A DNA stretch of 64,000 bases from NCBI RefSeq assembly GCF_019880585.1, contig NZ_JAINVV010000005.1:80536-144535 (forward strand), written 5' to 3'. Position 1 is the stretch's first letter. Every line of letters starts with the position of its first letter. The notes below the pieces were generated by a model that saw only the letters and a program-made list of their open reading frames with translations, made no database searches and was not told the DNA's origin. Shown piece by piece: positions 18,173-27,074 of the stretch. A program made the position numbers and the translations under genes. The stretch comes from Sphingomonas colocasiae. GTDB taxonomy: Bacteria > Pseudomonadota > Alphaproteobacteria > Sphingomonadales > Sphingomonadaceae.

Positions 18173-18858
18173 CGGCGGTCTCCCATCGCCGTGGCGCAGC
18201 GCTCGAGCGCGCGCGAGACCAGCAGGCGCGCACCCGAATGCGACACGCCGAGATCGCGCGCGATCTCGGTGAAAGGGGCGCCGTCGACGCGGTGCATCAG
18301 GAACGCCACGCGTTCCTTGACCGGCAGCGCCGCGATGACCTCGTTCATGACCTCGATCTGCTCCTTCGATGACAAGAGATCCTCCGGGCTGTGCTCCAAG
18401 CCCGCATCCTCGAGGATAGCGACGCTCCGGTGCACGAGGCTGGTACGCAGGCCGCGGCGATGATGGTCGATGACGAGGTTGCGCGCGATCCGGCGCAGGA
18501 AGGATCCGACATTGTCCACCATATGCCCGACGCCGGACAGGCGCATGAACGCCTGTTGCGCGACATCCTCGGGATCGGGCGGGCCGCTCCCGAAATTGCG
18601 CAGCACATAGCTGCACAGCTCGCGCCAGTGCGCGCGATACGCCGCATCGAAACCCGCGCCGAAGCCCGTATCCGCTCCGGGCTCGCCGCGTTCCTCGTTC
18701 TCGCCGGTCTCACGCTCGGGCCGCGTCATGCCGACCAGATTGATCGCTTGCCGGCGCGGCGACAAGTCCCCGGCGCGCCACGGTCGCACCCGATCGGCAT
18801 GCCTGATCGCCCGTCGCACCGCTTGCGCGCTCCGTCCCCCGACATCGCCACCCCACAT
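18169..18858 (-). CDS. ECF RNA polymerase sigma factor, FecI type (receptorless pair)
   Basis: 229 residues from ATG 18858, chosen because GGAGG sits six bases upstream. The first 43 residues are arginine-rich and outside the family, so the internal ATG 18729 (MTRPERE) is a possible real start. Region 2 has ELCSYVLRNFGSGPPDPEDV and FLRRIARNLVIDHHRRG; region 4 has ALPVKERVAFLMHRVDG and EIARDLGVSHSGARLLV. Overlaps FecR 3. The upstream gap carries a weaker A-tract element (18931-18948). Confidence 0.85.
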   Translation of the reverse strand: MWGGDVGGRSAQAVRRAIRHADRVRPWRAGDLSPRRQAINLVGMTRPERETGENEERGEPGADTGFGAGFDAAYRAHWRELCSYVLRNFGSGPPDPEDVAQQAFMRLSGVGHMVDNVGSFLRRIARNLVIDHHRRGLRTSLVHRSVAILEDAGLEHSPEDLLSSKEQIEVMNEVIAALPVKERVAFLMHRVDGAPFTEIARDLGVSHSGARLLVSRALERCATAMGDRR

Positions 18859-19079
18859 CAGCCGCCTCCAGGCTATGTCTGCCCTTAACCTTGAGTGACG
18901 AACGGGAAGCGCCGGATCGCATGAAGCGGGCAAATATTTTTGTGACGCATCGTCACGGTGATCCATGCACCGCCGGACAGCCGAGCATGGGGCCGGTCAA
19001 TGTTCGATCAGCAGCGAAGCCCCGCCGCGAACCGCGGCGCGGCCCAACGTGACAGCGCGCCTCCGGCGACGCATCGCAA

Positions 19080-20264
19080 TCACGCAAGCACCGGCGCGGC
19101 GCCAAAAGGTCGATTGACGATCGAGAGCACCTCGGACGCGACAAAGACGCGATTGCGCGCATAGCCGGTCCGTTCCTTCAGGATGCCTGCGTCTACGAGA
19201 TGGTCGATCGCATTGAGCGCAGCCGGCGCGGAAACCTCAAGCTGTCCCGCAAGACGTTTGGCGGTGATAACGGGATATTGCGGCAGGACGTCCAAGGCGC
19301 GCAGGGCGGCGGACTCCTTGCGGAAGTGACGACGATCACGCCAGCCATCGGCGAGCGATGAAAGTGCCGCGCGCGTGGCGAGCAACTCATCGACGGTGCC
19401 CGTGACCGCATCAGCCATGAACTTCACCGCCGTCGCCCAATCCAGCTTTTGCTGAGCCGCCTTCAGTGACGCGTAATATTCCTGCTTGTTGGCCTCGATA
19501 TACGGAGCGAGGTAAAGCGGCACCTGTCCGTCCGCCGCCATCATGAGCGGCAGGAGCAGTCGGCCGACCCGGCCATTGCCATCGCGAAACGGATGGACCG
19601 CTTCGAAATGGGCGTGCGCGATTGCCATGCGGGTAATGAGGCTCTGTGTCATGACCTGCATGCCCTCGGCCCTCATATAGGCGACCGAGTCGGAGAGCGT
19701 TTCCTCGATGCTGTCGGGCGGCGCGGGGTTGTAAGTCGAGTAGGCAATATCGTGCGCGCCACCGATCCAGACGACGCGGGTGCGGATTTCGCCGGGCACG
19801 TCGCGGTAATCGGGATCGCGCGCCATGGCCTGCGCATGCAGCGTCGTTACGAGAGAACGCGTGAACACAGCCGGACCATCTGCTGCAGCATCGCGGATGT
19901 GACGCTCGAGGATGATGGCATAGTCGCGAACCTGCAGCGCGGCATGACGCGTCTCGTCCGCCGCGCCTTCCTCGACGGAGAGAAGCTCGTCCAGCGTGGA
20001 GTTGGTGCCCTCGATCGCGGAACTGCTCACCGCTTCGCGGCGCGCCAGCAGCCTGCTGACGAGAAAGCCGCCGCCAGGTTCACGGGCGAGGACATCGACA
20101 TGCGCCATCGCCCTTGTCGCGCGTTGCAGGCTGGCCAGTGCGTCGCCCAGCTCGACCCCATGCTCGGGCGGTGCCGATGGCACCACGCCATAGTGCGCGG
20201 CATGGGGTGGCGGCAATCGCTTGAGACGATCGACAACCGCTTGAGAGAGATCTCCCCGGCGCAT
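19080..20264 (-). CDS. Fic-family AMP transferase, class II, with C-terminal winged helix
   Basis: 394 residues. Fic proteins transfer AMP from ATP to protein hydroxyls. The core motif HPFRDGNGR (224-232) is intact, with catalytic H224. An N-terminal inhibitory helix carries SSAIEG (81-86), matching the S/T-x-x-x-E-G/N rule of class II enzymes, so it should be autoinhibited and needs no separate antitoxin. The C-terminal 70 residues (YPVITAKRLAGQLEVSAPAA, DHLVDAGILKE) form a winged helix, so it may bind its own promoter. ATG 20264 has AAGGA at good spacing; a TTG at 20279 is less likely. An AT-rich array of CCTTYAATAT repeats lies across and upstream of the start. Confidence 0.93.
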   Translation of the reverse strand: MRRGDLSQAVVDRLKRLPPPHAAHYGVVPSAPPEHGVELGDALASLQRATRAMAHVDVLAREPGGGFLVSRLLARREAVSSSAIEGTNSTLDELLSVEEGAADETRHAALQVRDYAIILERHIRDAAADGPAVFTRSLVTTLHAQAMARDPDYRDVPGEIRTRVVWIGGAHDIAYSTYNPAPPDSIEETLSDSVAYMRAEGMQVMTQSLITRMAIAHAHFEAVHPFRDGNGRVGRLLLPLMMAADGQVPLYLAPYIEANKQEYYASLKAAQQKLDWATAVKFMADAVTGTVDELLATRAALSSLADGWRDRRHFRKESAALRALDVLPQYPVITAKRLAGQLEVSAPAALNAIDHLVDAGILKERTGYARNRVFVASEVLSIVNRPFGAAPVLA

Positions 20265-20272
20265 GGTGATAT

Positions 20273-20362
20273 CCTTCAATATGAGCCAATATGATGATCC
20301 ATATTTAAGGATAATATCATAACCTTTAATATGAATCCATGCATGCCTTCTTATTAAAGGTT
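20273..20362. promoter_or_regulatory. Operator-like repeat array upstream of the Fic gene
   Basis: AT-rich island in GC-rich DNA. Two direct copies CCTTCAATATGA (20273-20284) and CCTTTAATATGA (20324-20335) plus two inverted copies ATATTTAAGG (20301-20310) and TTATTAAAGG (20351-20360). The pair AACCTTTAATA (20321-20331) and TATTAAAGGTT (20352-20362) is a perfect 11-base inverted repeat with a 20-base spacer. The first copy covers the ribosome site of the Fic gene, which fits autorepression by its winged helix. Confidence 0.6.
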
Positions 20363-20510
20363 AAGACTGCAGAGCATACGGACCGTGAGGCCCTGCGATA
20401 TGTGAAAGCATCACACAGAGCCGACGCCTTCGAAATACCATTTCAACCGCAAGCTCTCCGCTGCCCCTAAAAGACGTCCTGGTTCTCCAAGGGAAGTACC
20501 CCGCCCATAC

Positions 20511-22727
20511 TCACTGCACTTTGGCGCGAGCGTAGAAGGGACGAAGGGCTGCCCGAGCCTCGGGCGTACCGCCAACGCTTTGCCAGGTGATCCGCACGAG
20601 GTGCTCGCCATCGGTCGCCGCGGTATAGGTCCGCTCGATGGGAACCGCCTGCTTGCCCGGCGCCCCGATCGCGATCTGGAGCCCGCGTGCGGATGTCGGA
20701 CTGTAACTGAACAGCTGGCCTGCGCGAAGCATGATCTTATAGTCACAAGGCTCCGCACCCGGGAGATGCCCCTCGAAAATAAGGGTCCTGCTCTTGCTAC
20801 TCGTCGGGGAAAGCTTGCAAACCGGTGCGAGGACGGCCAGCGGGCCAACGTCTGCAGTTATACCGTCGAGCATTTCCGTCACTGCGGCGGGCTTGGCGAT
20901 CGTCGAGCCGGGCGTCCGATAGACCTTTGTGGCGCCATCCTGCCGCAGCCCGATCTCGAGTTTGCGATGACGCTGATCGATGATCAGATAGGCGCCGTCA
21001 CGACCCGCAACATTCGCCGCCCGGCCGGTGACCCAGAAGATGCCGTCCTTTTGCTGCAAAGAACCACTGTCCGCCATCAGCGCCATGAAGCTGTCATAGT
21101 CCTCGCCCGTCAGATCACGGAGATGCGGAGCGATGATGCTTGAGGTAAAAAGCCCGGTTTCGGAGGGTTTCTTGGTCGCAAGACGGTCGAGTTGCGACCA
21201 TGGACCGGAGGCATCCCGGCCGATCTCGGCGACACTCGGGACCTCGGTCTTGGGAACGATCCAATAGGCGATGAGGCCGCTCGCCGTCATCAACGCCCCG
21301 ATGATCGACACATAAACGATGTAGCCGAGATTGTCCGAACCCGATTTCTGCGAAAGCGTCGTACCGATCGCGGAAGAAAAGCGGTTAACCCAGATGCGAA
21401 CCGCGCGCTGGCCGGGCACCGAGGTGATACCCTTGAAGAACCAGATAAAGGCGATAAATCCGAGCACAGCAAGAACGAGCACGAAGCCCAGCGGATTAGC
21501 GACCACCCAGTTTATGAAGTCGACCGCCGTGTTGGGTTTCATCGCCGGACAGGGTGTATTGGTGACCTTCATCGCGTCGCAAAGAAGCGGCTGGATCTGG
21601 ACCGCCCCTGCCCAAAGCGCGAACGCCGACAGGATCACGCCGACCAGGATACCGAAAAGCTGAAGCAACGCGCCGCGCTTGGATTCATTCAGCGCATCAA
21701 GTGCCTCGATCGAAGCACGGACATGGTTGAAGTCATAGGGGATGATGCCCTTATGCGCGACCATGTCCTCCTCGACCCTGCGCTTGCGCTGGACGCGCGC
21801 GAGGAGAGATTGGAACGCGTCCGCATAGGCAAGGACGCCAAGGGCCTTCTTGTTGCTCGTCGGAGCGTCCGAATGACGAAACTCCACGACGACCTTTGCG
21901 AGGCCGCGCAAGGTGTCTATCCGCCATTTGGAGTCGTCGAAGGTCGGCGCACTTGTGTCGATGCGGTAGAGATCGAGCAACTGATCCGTGTGCGGATCGT
22001 GATGATAATGGTGGTGGATAAGGTCCTTCAGACAGAAATAGATTTGCGACGGCAGGATTTCGGCCGCGAGCGTCTGAACATTGGTTGGCGGCCTTTCAAG
22101 GGTATCGCGCCCCAGAAATTCGTCCATGTCGAACCAGATGCGCAATTCACCTGTCCTGAACAGCGCGAAATTGACCCGGTGACAGGCAATCTTGCCGCGA
22201 TAATCGTTCGCACGATCGGCGACAAACTCCGGCAGCGCCTTCGCGGCAAGCACTTCATCAGGAGCCTCGCACGCGACGCCTTTTCCGATGGCGTCATCCA
22301 CCTCGGCAAGGAAAGCCTTACGCGCCGCCGACGCCTCCGCATCACTGTCACGCGGCAGCACAAGGACGACACCGACGAGAACGCCGTGTTCTTCCGCCCG
22401 TTCACCGACCTTGCCGTCGAGCAGAAATGGTGTGTTTGCCGCTGAAGTTCGCGCCGACACCACATAGTCGAGCGTTACCGAACGGCGAAAATGACCGACA
22501 AGACGCCCCGGAAGAGGAAAATCTTCGGCGGAGCGCCGATGGTGGATGACCATCGCGCGCCCGCCATTGGCGCAGCTGCCAAGATTGAGGGCCTGCGCCT
22601 CGCCATTTGCGCATACAAGGCCGAACGAAAGGTGCCCGGACACATTGGGCACCCAGCCGACATAGCTATAGGCCGCGCTGGTCCACGGATAGTCGCCGAC
22701 AGTCGATAAATGGAAATTAGCCGTCAA
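20511..22727 (-). CDS. Unrecognised 738-residue protein with three central membrane helices
   Basis: Not recognised. The first 350 residues look soluble, include a histidine-rich patch HHHYHHDPH (238-246), and end in a basic, probably helical stretch (RVQRKRRVEEDM, 311-322). Hydrophobic helices lie at about 354-376, 407-431 and 467-491. The last 240 residues look like a folded, probably extracytoplasmic domain with one cysteine pair candidate (CKLSPTSSK...CDYKIML). The start is a TTG, and an internal start cannot be excluded. A 90-residue single-helix protein lies 42 bases upstream in the same direction and may be its partner. Placed beside Fic and the conflict-like genes, but function is unknown. 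Confidence 0.75.
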   Translation of the reverse strand: MTANFHLSTVGDYPWTSAAYSYVGWVPNVSGHLSFGLVCANGEAQALNLGSCANGGRAMVIHHRRSAEDFPLPGRLVGHFRRSVTLDYVVSARTSAANTPFLLDGKVGERAEEHGVLVGVVLVLPRDSDAEASAARKAFLAEVDDAIGKGVACEAPDEVLAAKALPEFVADRANDYRGKIACHRVNFALFRTGELRIWFDMDEFLGRDTLERPPTNVQTLAAEILPSQIYFCLKDLIHHHYHHDPHTDQLLDLYRIDTSAPTFDDSKWRIDTLRGLAKVVVEFRHSDAPTSNKKALGVLAYADAFQSLLARVQRKRRVEEDMVAHKGIIPYDFNHVRASIEALDALNESKRGALLQLFGILVGVILSAFALWAGAVQIQPLLCDAMKVTNTPCPAMKPNTAVDFINWVVANPLGFVLVLAVLGFIAFIWFFKGITSVPGQRAVRIWVNRFSSAIGTTLSQKSGSDNLGYIVYVSIIGALMTASGLIAYWIVPKTEVPSVAEIGRDASGPWSQLDRLATKKPSETGLFTSSIIAPHLRDLTGEDYDSFMALMADSGSLQQKDGIFWVTGRAANVAGRDGAYLIIDQRHRKLEIGLRQDGATKVYRTPGSTIAKPAAVTEMLDGITADVGPLAVLAPVCKLSPTSSKSRTLIFEGHLPGAEPCDYKIMLRAGQLFSYSPTSARGLQIAIGAPGKQAVPIERTYTAATDGEHLVRITWQSVGGTPEARAALRPFYARAKVQ

Positions 22728-22769
22728 CGCCTGCGCACCCCCGCCCCTCCGACGCCCGTGATGGGACGA

Positions 22770-23042
22770 TCAGATCAGCTCCGAGGAAGGTGCCCGTGTC
22801 TGGCGGATATGAACGAGTTCACCGCCATTGGCCTTGAGCTCTAGACCTTCGAGCTCATGCATTGTTGCACCGGTCGTCGTGGCCGGGAGACTCCCGGCCG
22901 CCCAGCTCTGCACACCATAGCGCTTGCGCCGCAGCCGCGTGATTTCCTTGCGGCCATTGCGAAGAGCACTCAGGAACACCGTTCCGAGGATGACCGCGAG
23001 AAAGCCGAAGAAAATGGCAAGGATGGTGAGCGCGATCTGCAT
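22770..23042 (-). CDS. Small single-helix membrane protein, unrecognised
   Basis: 90 residues. An N-terminal hydrophobic helix at about 4-26 (LTILAIFFGFLAVILGTVFL) is followed by a strongly basic segment NGRKEITRLRRKRYG (about 29-43), so the tail should stay in the cytoplasm. The rest has no family I recognise. Same direction as, and 42 bases before, the 738-residue membrane protein; the two probably form one transcription unit. Confidence 0.6.
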   Translation of the reverse strand: MQIALTILAIFFGFLAVILGTVFLSALRNGRKEITRLRRKRYGVQSWAAGSLPATTTGATMHELEGLELKANGGELVHIRQTRAPSSELI

Positions 23043-23555
23043 GATTACCGGTTAACGCCCCCCTTGGCTCGATCGTTCCTCCGATTCGTGAAACGGCCCT
23101 TTATACCGGACGGAACCGGTAGACAAGATACCGGCCCACCAAGCATCCGGGCCCAAAAAAGGGCAAGGCGAGAACATTTGGTGAATATACAAACAAGGTC
23201 GATCGCGACCTTGCCAGCTTCTATATACCCCTATGCCTATTACATCGCTTACATGAGCAACCACCGAATACTTCTCGAAAATATTGGTGAACAGAATCTT
23301 GCCCCAACAACCTCGAAATGTGAAAAAGGGCGGATAAAGGGCTCAATCAGCACGTAAATCTACCGGATTGCTTCACCGGAGCGAGGCATCATGGCGCAAC
23401 GGAAACCTTAGCGTCGCCAACCCGGCCGAATGCGATCAACGACGCCGCGAGAGCTCCACGCTTTAGTACACGAGACGCCCGAAAGAACCTCGCTTATGTG
23501 TGCCCCCGGCGCCCCGGGTCTTCGATTACTTCAACACGATCACACGACCTGCCTG
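23043..23555. other. Gap of 513 bases, no gene recognised
   Basis: Lower in GC than the neighbours around 23150-23350. It holds a perfect 8-base hairpin CAAGGTCG / CGACCTTG (23194-23213) without a T-run, so it is not an obvious terminator. The leftward promoter of the 90-residue protein should lie here. No convincing coding frame. Confidence 0.5.
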
Positions 23556-24569
23556 TCAGATCCGGTAGCTGATCCGGATGGCCGAGCGGGAGAACTGGTC
23601 GAGCTCGTCCATCGCGATCCGCTCGACGCGGCGGACATTCTCCGCGAAATCCACCCCGTCGCCAGAAAGCGCGGCCTCGGTGGTATCGAGCGAATGGACA
23701 TAATGTTCGTAGCGGCGCCTGGAGGTCTCATCGATCGTCGCCTCGTCGAGGATCGTCTTGGCGAGACCGAAGATGAAGGCGGCGACCGCAATGAAGTCGA
23801 TCCAGGCCGACCAGGCGGGGCCCACGGACGGCAGGATCTTGAGCAACAGCGACACGACCGTGAGGATCGCGCCGAAGAGGAACAGCATGTCGGCCATGCT
23901 CTCGACGAAGCGTCCGCGCTCGCGCAGCTTGATCAGCTCGGCGCTCGCGAAGCGCCGCTGATAATCGGTCCGCAGCGCGGAATAGGCGCGCATGGCCGTG
24001 TCGGCGAGCGGCCCGGGCGTCACCGCCCGCGCGGGCACGCATCCCTTGATCCCCAACTCGGCGGTGAACAGGTCGATGCTCGCCTCGCCCGCGTTCAGCT
24101 CCGACCGGAGTTCGGCGAGGCGCGCGCGGGAAAAGGCGTCGACCGCCTGTTCGAGCGCCGCCGTGTCGGGCGCGTCGATCGCCAGCGGATAGGCCTGGAA
24201 CTTGAGGCTGCGCAGCCGCTCCGCGGCGAACCGTGCGAGCAGCCAGCGCTGCTTCACGCGCGTCGAGATGAGCCAGAGCTGGATGCCGACCCCCGCGCCG
24301 CCGAGCAGGATCGCCACGACGCTGGCGAGCGTGCGCCATTCGAACTCGGGAATGACGAGCGCCTCGGCGACGGTATAGATGGCGCCGGCCAGCACCATGT
24401 AGACCGCGCGGCGTCCCCAGCGATGATAGATGCGCTTGGCGGCGACCGCCTCGGCCTCATTCTCGTCGAAGACGGGGTCGATGACCGGATTGGCGATGAG
24501 CGGCGCGAGCGACGCATAGAGTTCGCAGACATCCGCCGCCGGAAACATGTCGCGATTATGCTCTTGCAT
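23556..24569 (-). CDS. SLATT/DUF4231-like four-helix membrane protein
   Basis: 337 residues from ATG 24569, with GGGGAG well placed. Two helices lie near the N-terminus (about 50-70, VYMVLAGAIYTVAEALV; about 78-98, SVVAILLGGAGVGIQLWLI). A signature-like stretch WLLARFAAERLRSLKFQAY follows, which resembles the W..R..AE.LR...F/Y pattern of SLATT domains. A second hairpin lies at about 225-270 (ADMLFLFGAILTVVSLLLKI, SAWIDFIAVAAFIFGLAKTIL). SLATT proteins are predicted pore-forming effectors in nucleotide-dependent conflict systems; assignment here rests on pattern only. Divergent from the TIR-like gene, sharing an upstream region. Confidence 0.6.
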   Translation of the reverse strand: MQEHNRDMFPAADVCELYASLAPLIANPVIDPVFDENEAEAVAAKRIYHRWGRRAVYMVLAGAIYTVAEALVIPEFEWRTLASVVAILLGGAGVGIQLWLISTRVKQRWLLARFAAERLRSLKFQAYPLAIDAPDTAALEQAVDAFSRARLAELRSELNAGEASIDLFTAELGIKGCVPARAVTPGPLADTAMRAYSALRTDYQRRFASAELIKLRERGRFVESMADMLFLFGAILTVVSLLLKILPSVGPAWSAWIDFIAVAAFIFGLAKTILDEATIDETSRRRYEHYVHSLDTTEAALSGDGVDFAENVRRVERIAMDELDQFSRSAIRISYRI

Positions 24570-24706
24570 GGCCCACTCCCCGTTTCGAACCTTTCTTGTC
24601 CAAGTTGCGCGATGGTTCAACCGGCTCGTTACATTGCCGGGACAACGCGTTTTTGCCTTTCGCGGCAATGGCATTTGCGCGATATCCGGCAAGGGGAGTG
24701 ACGGGA

Positions 24707-26068
24707 TTGGCGCGGGCGTTCAGTTTCCTGATCCATGCGGGTGACGACAAGGCGCGGATCGCGCCGACCGTCCGCGCGCTCATCGAGGCCGATATCCCGC
24801 TCTGGATCGACGATCCGCGCCATCCCGACCTCGGCCTCGGCGACGACCTCATCGCGAAGCTCGCCGGCCGGGTGATCGAAGGCGCCGACTGGCCACGTCA
24901 GCGCAACCAGGCGCTCCAGACGGCGACCTCATTCCTCATCGTCGTGAGCGAAGCCAGCATCGCGGACACGCGCGCGCAGGTGCAGATGGAAGCCGCGGTC
25001 GCGGAGTTCCGCGAGGAACGCGACGGCTGCCCGATCTTCCCGCTGCCGCTGTCGCAAGCCGAGCTCGAGCGCGGCGCGTCGCTGATCGGCCGCCGCCAGG
25101 GGTTCAAGACCTATGTCGAACAGGGCGACGACGATCAGCGCGGCGCCTGGCGCCTCACCGAACGCGGAGCGCGCGATGTCGGAGAGCTGATCGCGGAACT
25201 GCGCAAGGCGCACAGGACCGCCGCCGGGCCCCGCACCATAACGCTCGAGATGCCGTCGCCCTATCTCGCCGACCGCCACGCCCAGGCGATCGACATGGCG
25301 GACGCGCTGCGCGGCGCGGGCACGGCACCCGAGCCCCGACTGGTCCTGCCCGTGATGCTCGGAACACGCGACGACCGGCCCGACAAGTTCGCGCTCCATC
25401 AGTTGCCCGACCGGCTCGTGCCGAGGCTGCTGCGCGTCGACGGCTGCGAGACAGTCTCGCTGCCCTGGCCGCATTATGCGCGACACGATCCGCGCCGCGC
25501 CGCGCGCTTCCTGCGCGACGAGATCGACGATCAGGGCGCGGCACAGGGCGCGCTCATCGTCTATGCGCAACCCCGGTCGGAGGATCTGCGCTCCCCGGTG
25601 GCGATCTCCGCATGTCTCGAACTCTGGTGCGCGACCTGGCACGACTGGGCGGCGATGGATCGGCGGCGGGCGCTGCTCCCGGTCCTGGACCTGCGGACGG
25701 ACCTGATGGGCAGGCCCGCGCTCGCGAAGCTCTCGGCGCTGTTCCGCCGGCGTGGTTCGATCGCCTCCCGGCTCCAGGCACAGGCGGGGCCGCTCTCGGA
25801 ACGCTATCCCTCGGTCATGCCGCTGGTGCTGCCGCCGCTCGGTCGCATCACATGGTCCTGCATCGAGGAATGGCTGCGCGACGAAGTGGGCGCCGCGCTC
25901 GGCGAGGCGCGGGCCGCGGACTATCGCGCGCGGCTCGACCGGAGCGTCCCACATGCGGGATTGGAGATGGAGCGCTGGGCGCGGCATGTGCGGCAGATGA
26001 CCGGACCGCCGGCGACAGGCCCGCATGACGGGCGCGTGTCGACAGGCGCGCCGGACATGCGCGGCTGA
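24707..26068 (+). CDS. TIR-like domain protein with iSTAND-like C-terminal region
   Basis: 453 residues from TTG 24707 (GGGGAG eight bases upstream); longer starts at 24698 and 24668 are possible. Residues 3-120 read as a TIR-like fold: FSFLIHAGDD, then FLIVVSEASI and QMEAAVAEF, where E95 sits at the place of the catalytic glutamate of TIR NADases, followed by PIFPLPLS. Residues about 200-420 (FALHQLPDRLVPRLLRVDG, LPWPHY, RALLPVLDLR, LPPLGRITWSCIEEWL) resemble the degenerate iSTAND modules described in bacterial conflict systems; this is from memory of the family and unverified. No Walker A is visible in that part. First gene of a three-gene rightward unit with the MoxR ATPase and pseudo-PBP protein. 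Confidence 0.7.
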   Translation: MARAFSFLIHAGDDKARIAPTVRALIEADIPLWIDDPRHPDLGLGDDLIAKLAGRVIEGADWPRQRNQALQTATSFLIVVSEASIADTRAQVQMEAAVAEFREERDGCPIFPLPLSQAELERGASLIGRRQGFKTYVEQGDDDQRGAWRLTERGARDVGELIAELRKAHRTAAGPRTITLEMPSPYLADRHAQAIDMADALRGAGTAPEPRLVLPVMLGTRDDRPDKFALHQLPDRLVPRLLRVDGCETVSLPWPHYARHDPRRAARFLRDEIDDQGAAQGALIVYAQPRSEDLRSPVAISACLELWCATWHDWAAMDRRRALLPVLDLRTDLMGRPALAKLSALFRRRGSIASRLQAQAGPLSERYPSVMPLVLPPLGRITWSCIEEWLRDEVGAALGEARAADYRARLDRSVPHAGLEMERWARHVRQMTGPPATGPHDGRVSTGAPDMRG

Positions 26069-26108
26069 AGGCACGGAATTCAGGAAAACGGCTTCGCCAG
26101 GATAGGGG

Positions 26109-27068
26109 GTGAGTGTGGACTGGTATCGCGGCGACGGAACGAGACGGGACGATCCGGGGTCCGGCGGCATGGCGGGAAGCCGGGCGGACGCGCTGACGGA
26201 TCCGGCGGGCTATCGTCCCAGCGACGAAGCGCGCGACGCCGTCAATGTCGCGCTGCTGATGGGATTGCCGCTGCTCATCAGCGGCGAGCCCGGCAGCGGA
26301 AAGACCCAGCTCGGCTTCGCGGTCGCGCACGAGCTCGGCCTGTCCAGGCCGGAGATCTTCGTGACGCGATCGACCAGCCAGGCGCGGGACCTGTTCTACC
26401 GCTATGACGCGATCGGCCATTTCCATGCCGCCCAGACCGGTCGCGGCGCCGATCCCGCCCCGTTCGTTGAACTGCAGCCGCTCGGCCGGGCGATCGAGAG
26501 CGCCCTGCCTCCCGCCGACCGGCTCTCCGCGAGCGGCAGCGAACGCCGCCGCTCACTGGTCATCGTCGACGAGATCGACAAGGCACCGCGAGACTTTCCC
26601 AACGACCTGCTCCACGAGATCGAGCATCTGCGCTTCCGCATCCCAGAGACCGGCCGTCCCGAGACGCCGCCGATCGACGACGCGTTCCGGCCGATCGTCT
26701 TCATCACCACCAATGCCGAACAATTGCTGCCCGACGCCTTTCTGCGTCGCTGCGCCTTCGTCCATCTCCGCCCGCCGACGGGCGAGACGCTGGCGCGTAT
26801 CATCGAGCGGCGCTTCGAGGGCGTGCTCGCCCGCGACCATGCGCTCGTCGCCGATATCGTCGCGCTGTCGGACGGCCTGCGTCAGCAAAACAGGCTCGAA
26901 CGCGCGCCGAGCAGCGCGGAACTTCTCCAGTTCCTCTCCGCCCTGATGATGGCGGGCGGATCGGCGGGCCTGGGGCTCAGGGAGCAGCCGATCCCGATCG
27001 AGCCCTGGCTCGCGCTCCTCGCGAAGACGAGCGGCGACATGGCCCAGTTGCGCGACGCGCTCAGCTGA
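26109..27068 (+). CDS. MoxR-type AAA+ ATPase
   Basis: 319 residues from GTG 26109. Walker A GEPGSGKT (59-66), Walker B VIVDEIDK (151-158), sensor-1 region TTN (200-202) and an arginine-finger-like FLRRC (211-215) are all intact, so it should hydrolyse ATP as a ring. The layout, including LLISGEPGSGKTQL and FITTNAEQLLPDAFLRR, fits the MoxR/BchI clade, which usually remodels a partner protein. No vWA-domain partner gene is adjacent, which is unusual; the large membrane protein starting seven bases later is the obvious candidate client. 40 bases separate it from the TIR-like gene. Confidence 0.88.
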   Translation: MSVDWYRGDGTRRDDPGSGGMAGSRADALTDPAGYRPSDEARDAVNVALLMGLPLLISGEPGSGKTQLGFAVAHELGLSRPEIFVTRSTSQARDLFYRYDAIGHFHAAQTGRGADPAPFVELQPLGRAIESALPPADRLSASGSERRRSLVIVDEIDKAPRDFPNDLLHEIEHLRFRIPETGRPETPPIDDAFRPIVFITTNAEQLLPDAFLRRCAFVHLRPPTGETLARIIERRFEGVLARDHALVADIVALSDGLRQQNRLERAPSSAELLQFLSALMMAGGSAGLGLREQPIPIEPWLALLAKTSGDMAQLRDALS

Positions 27069-27074
27069 ACGACG

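Noticed and set aside
11664..18858. Lasso-peptide or similar RiPP cluster, suggested by TonB receptor plus FecR/sigma genes
   Set aside because: No precursor, B/C maturation or isopeptidase gene is present; M16 peptidases fit the import reading better.
23194..23213. Hairpin CAAGGTCG / CGACCTTG as a terminator
   Set aside because: No T-run follows in either direction, so it is only noted as a hairpin.
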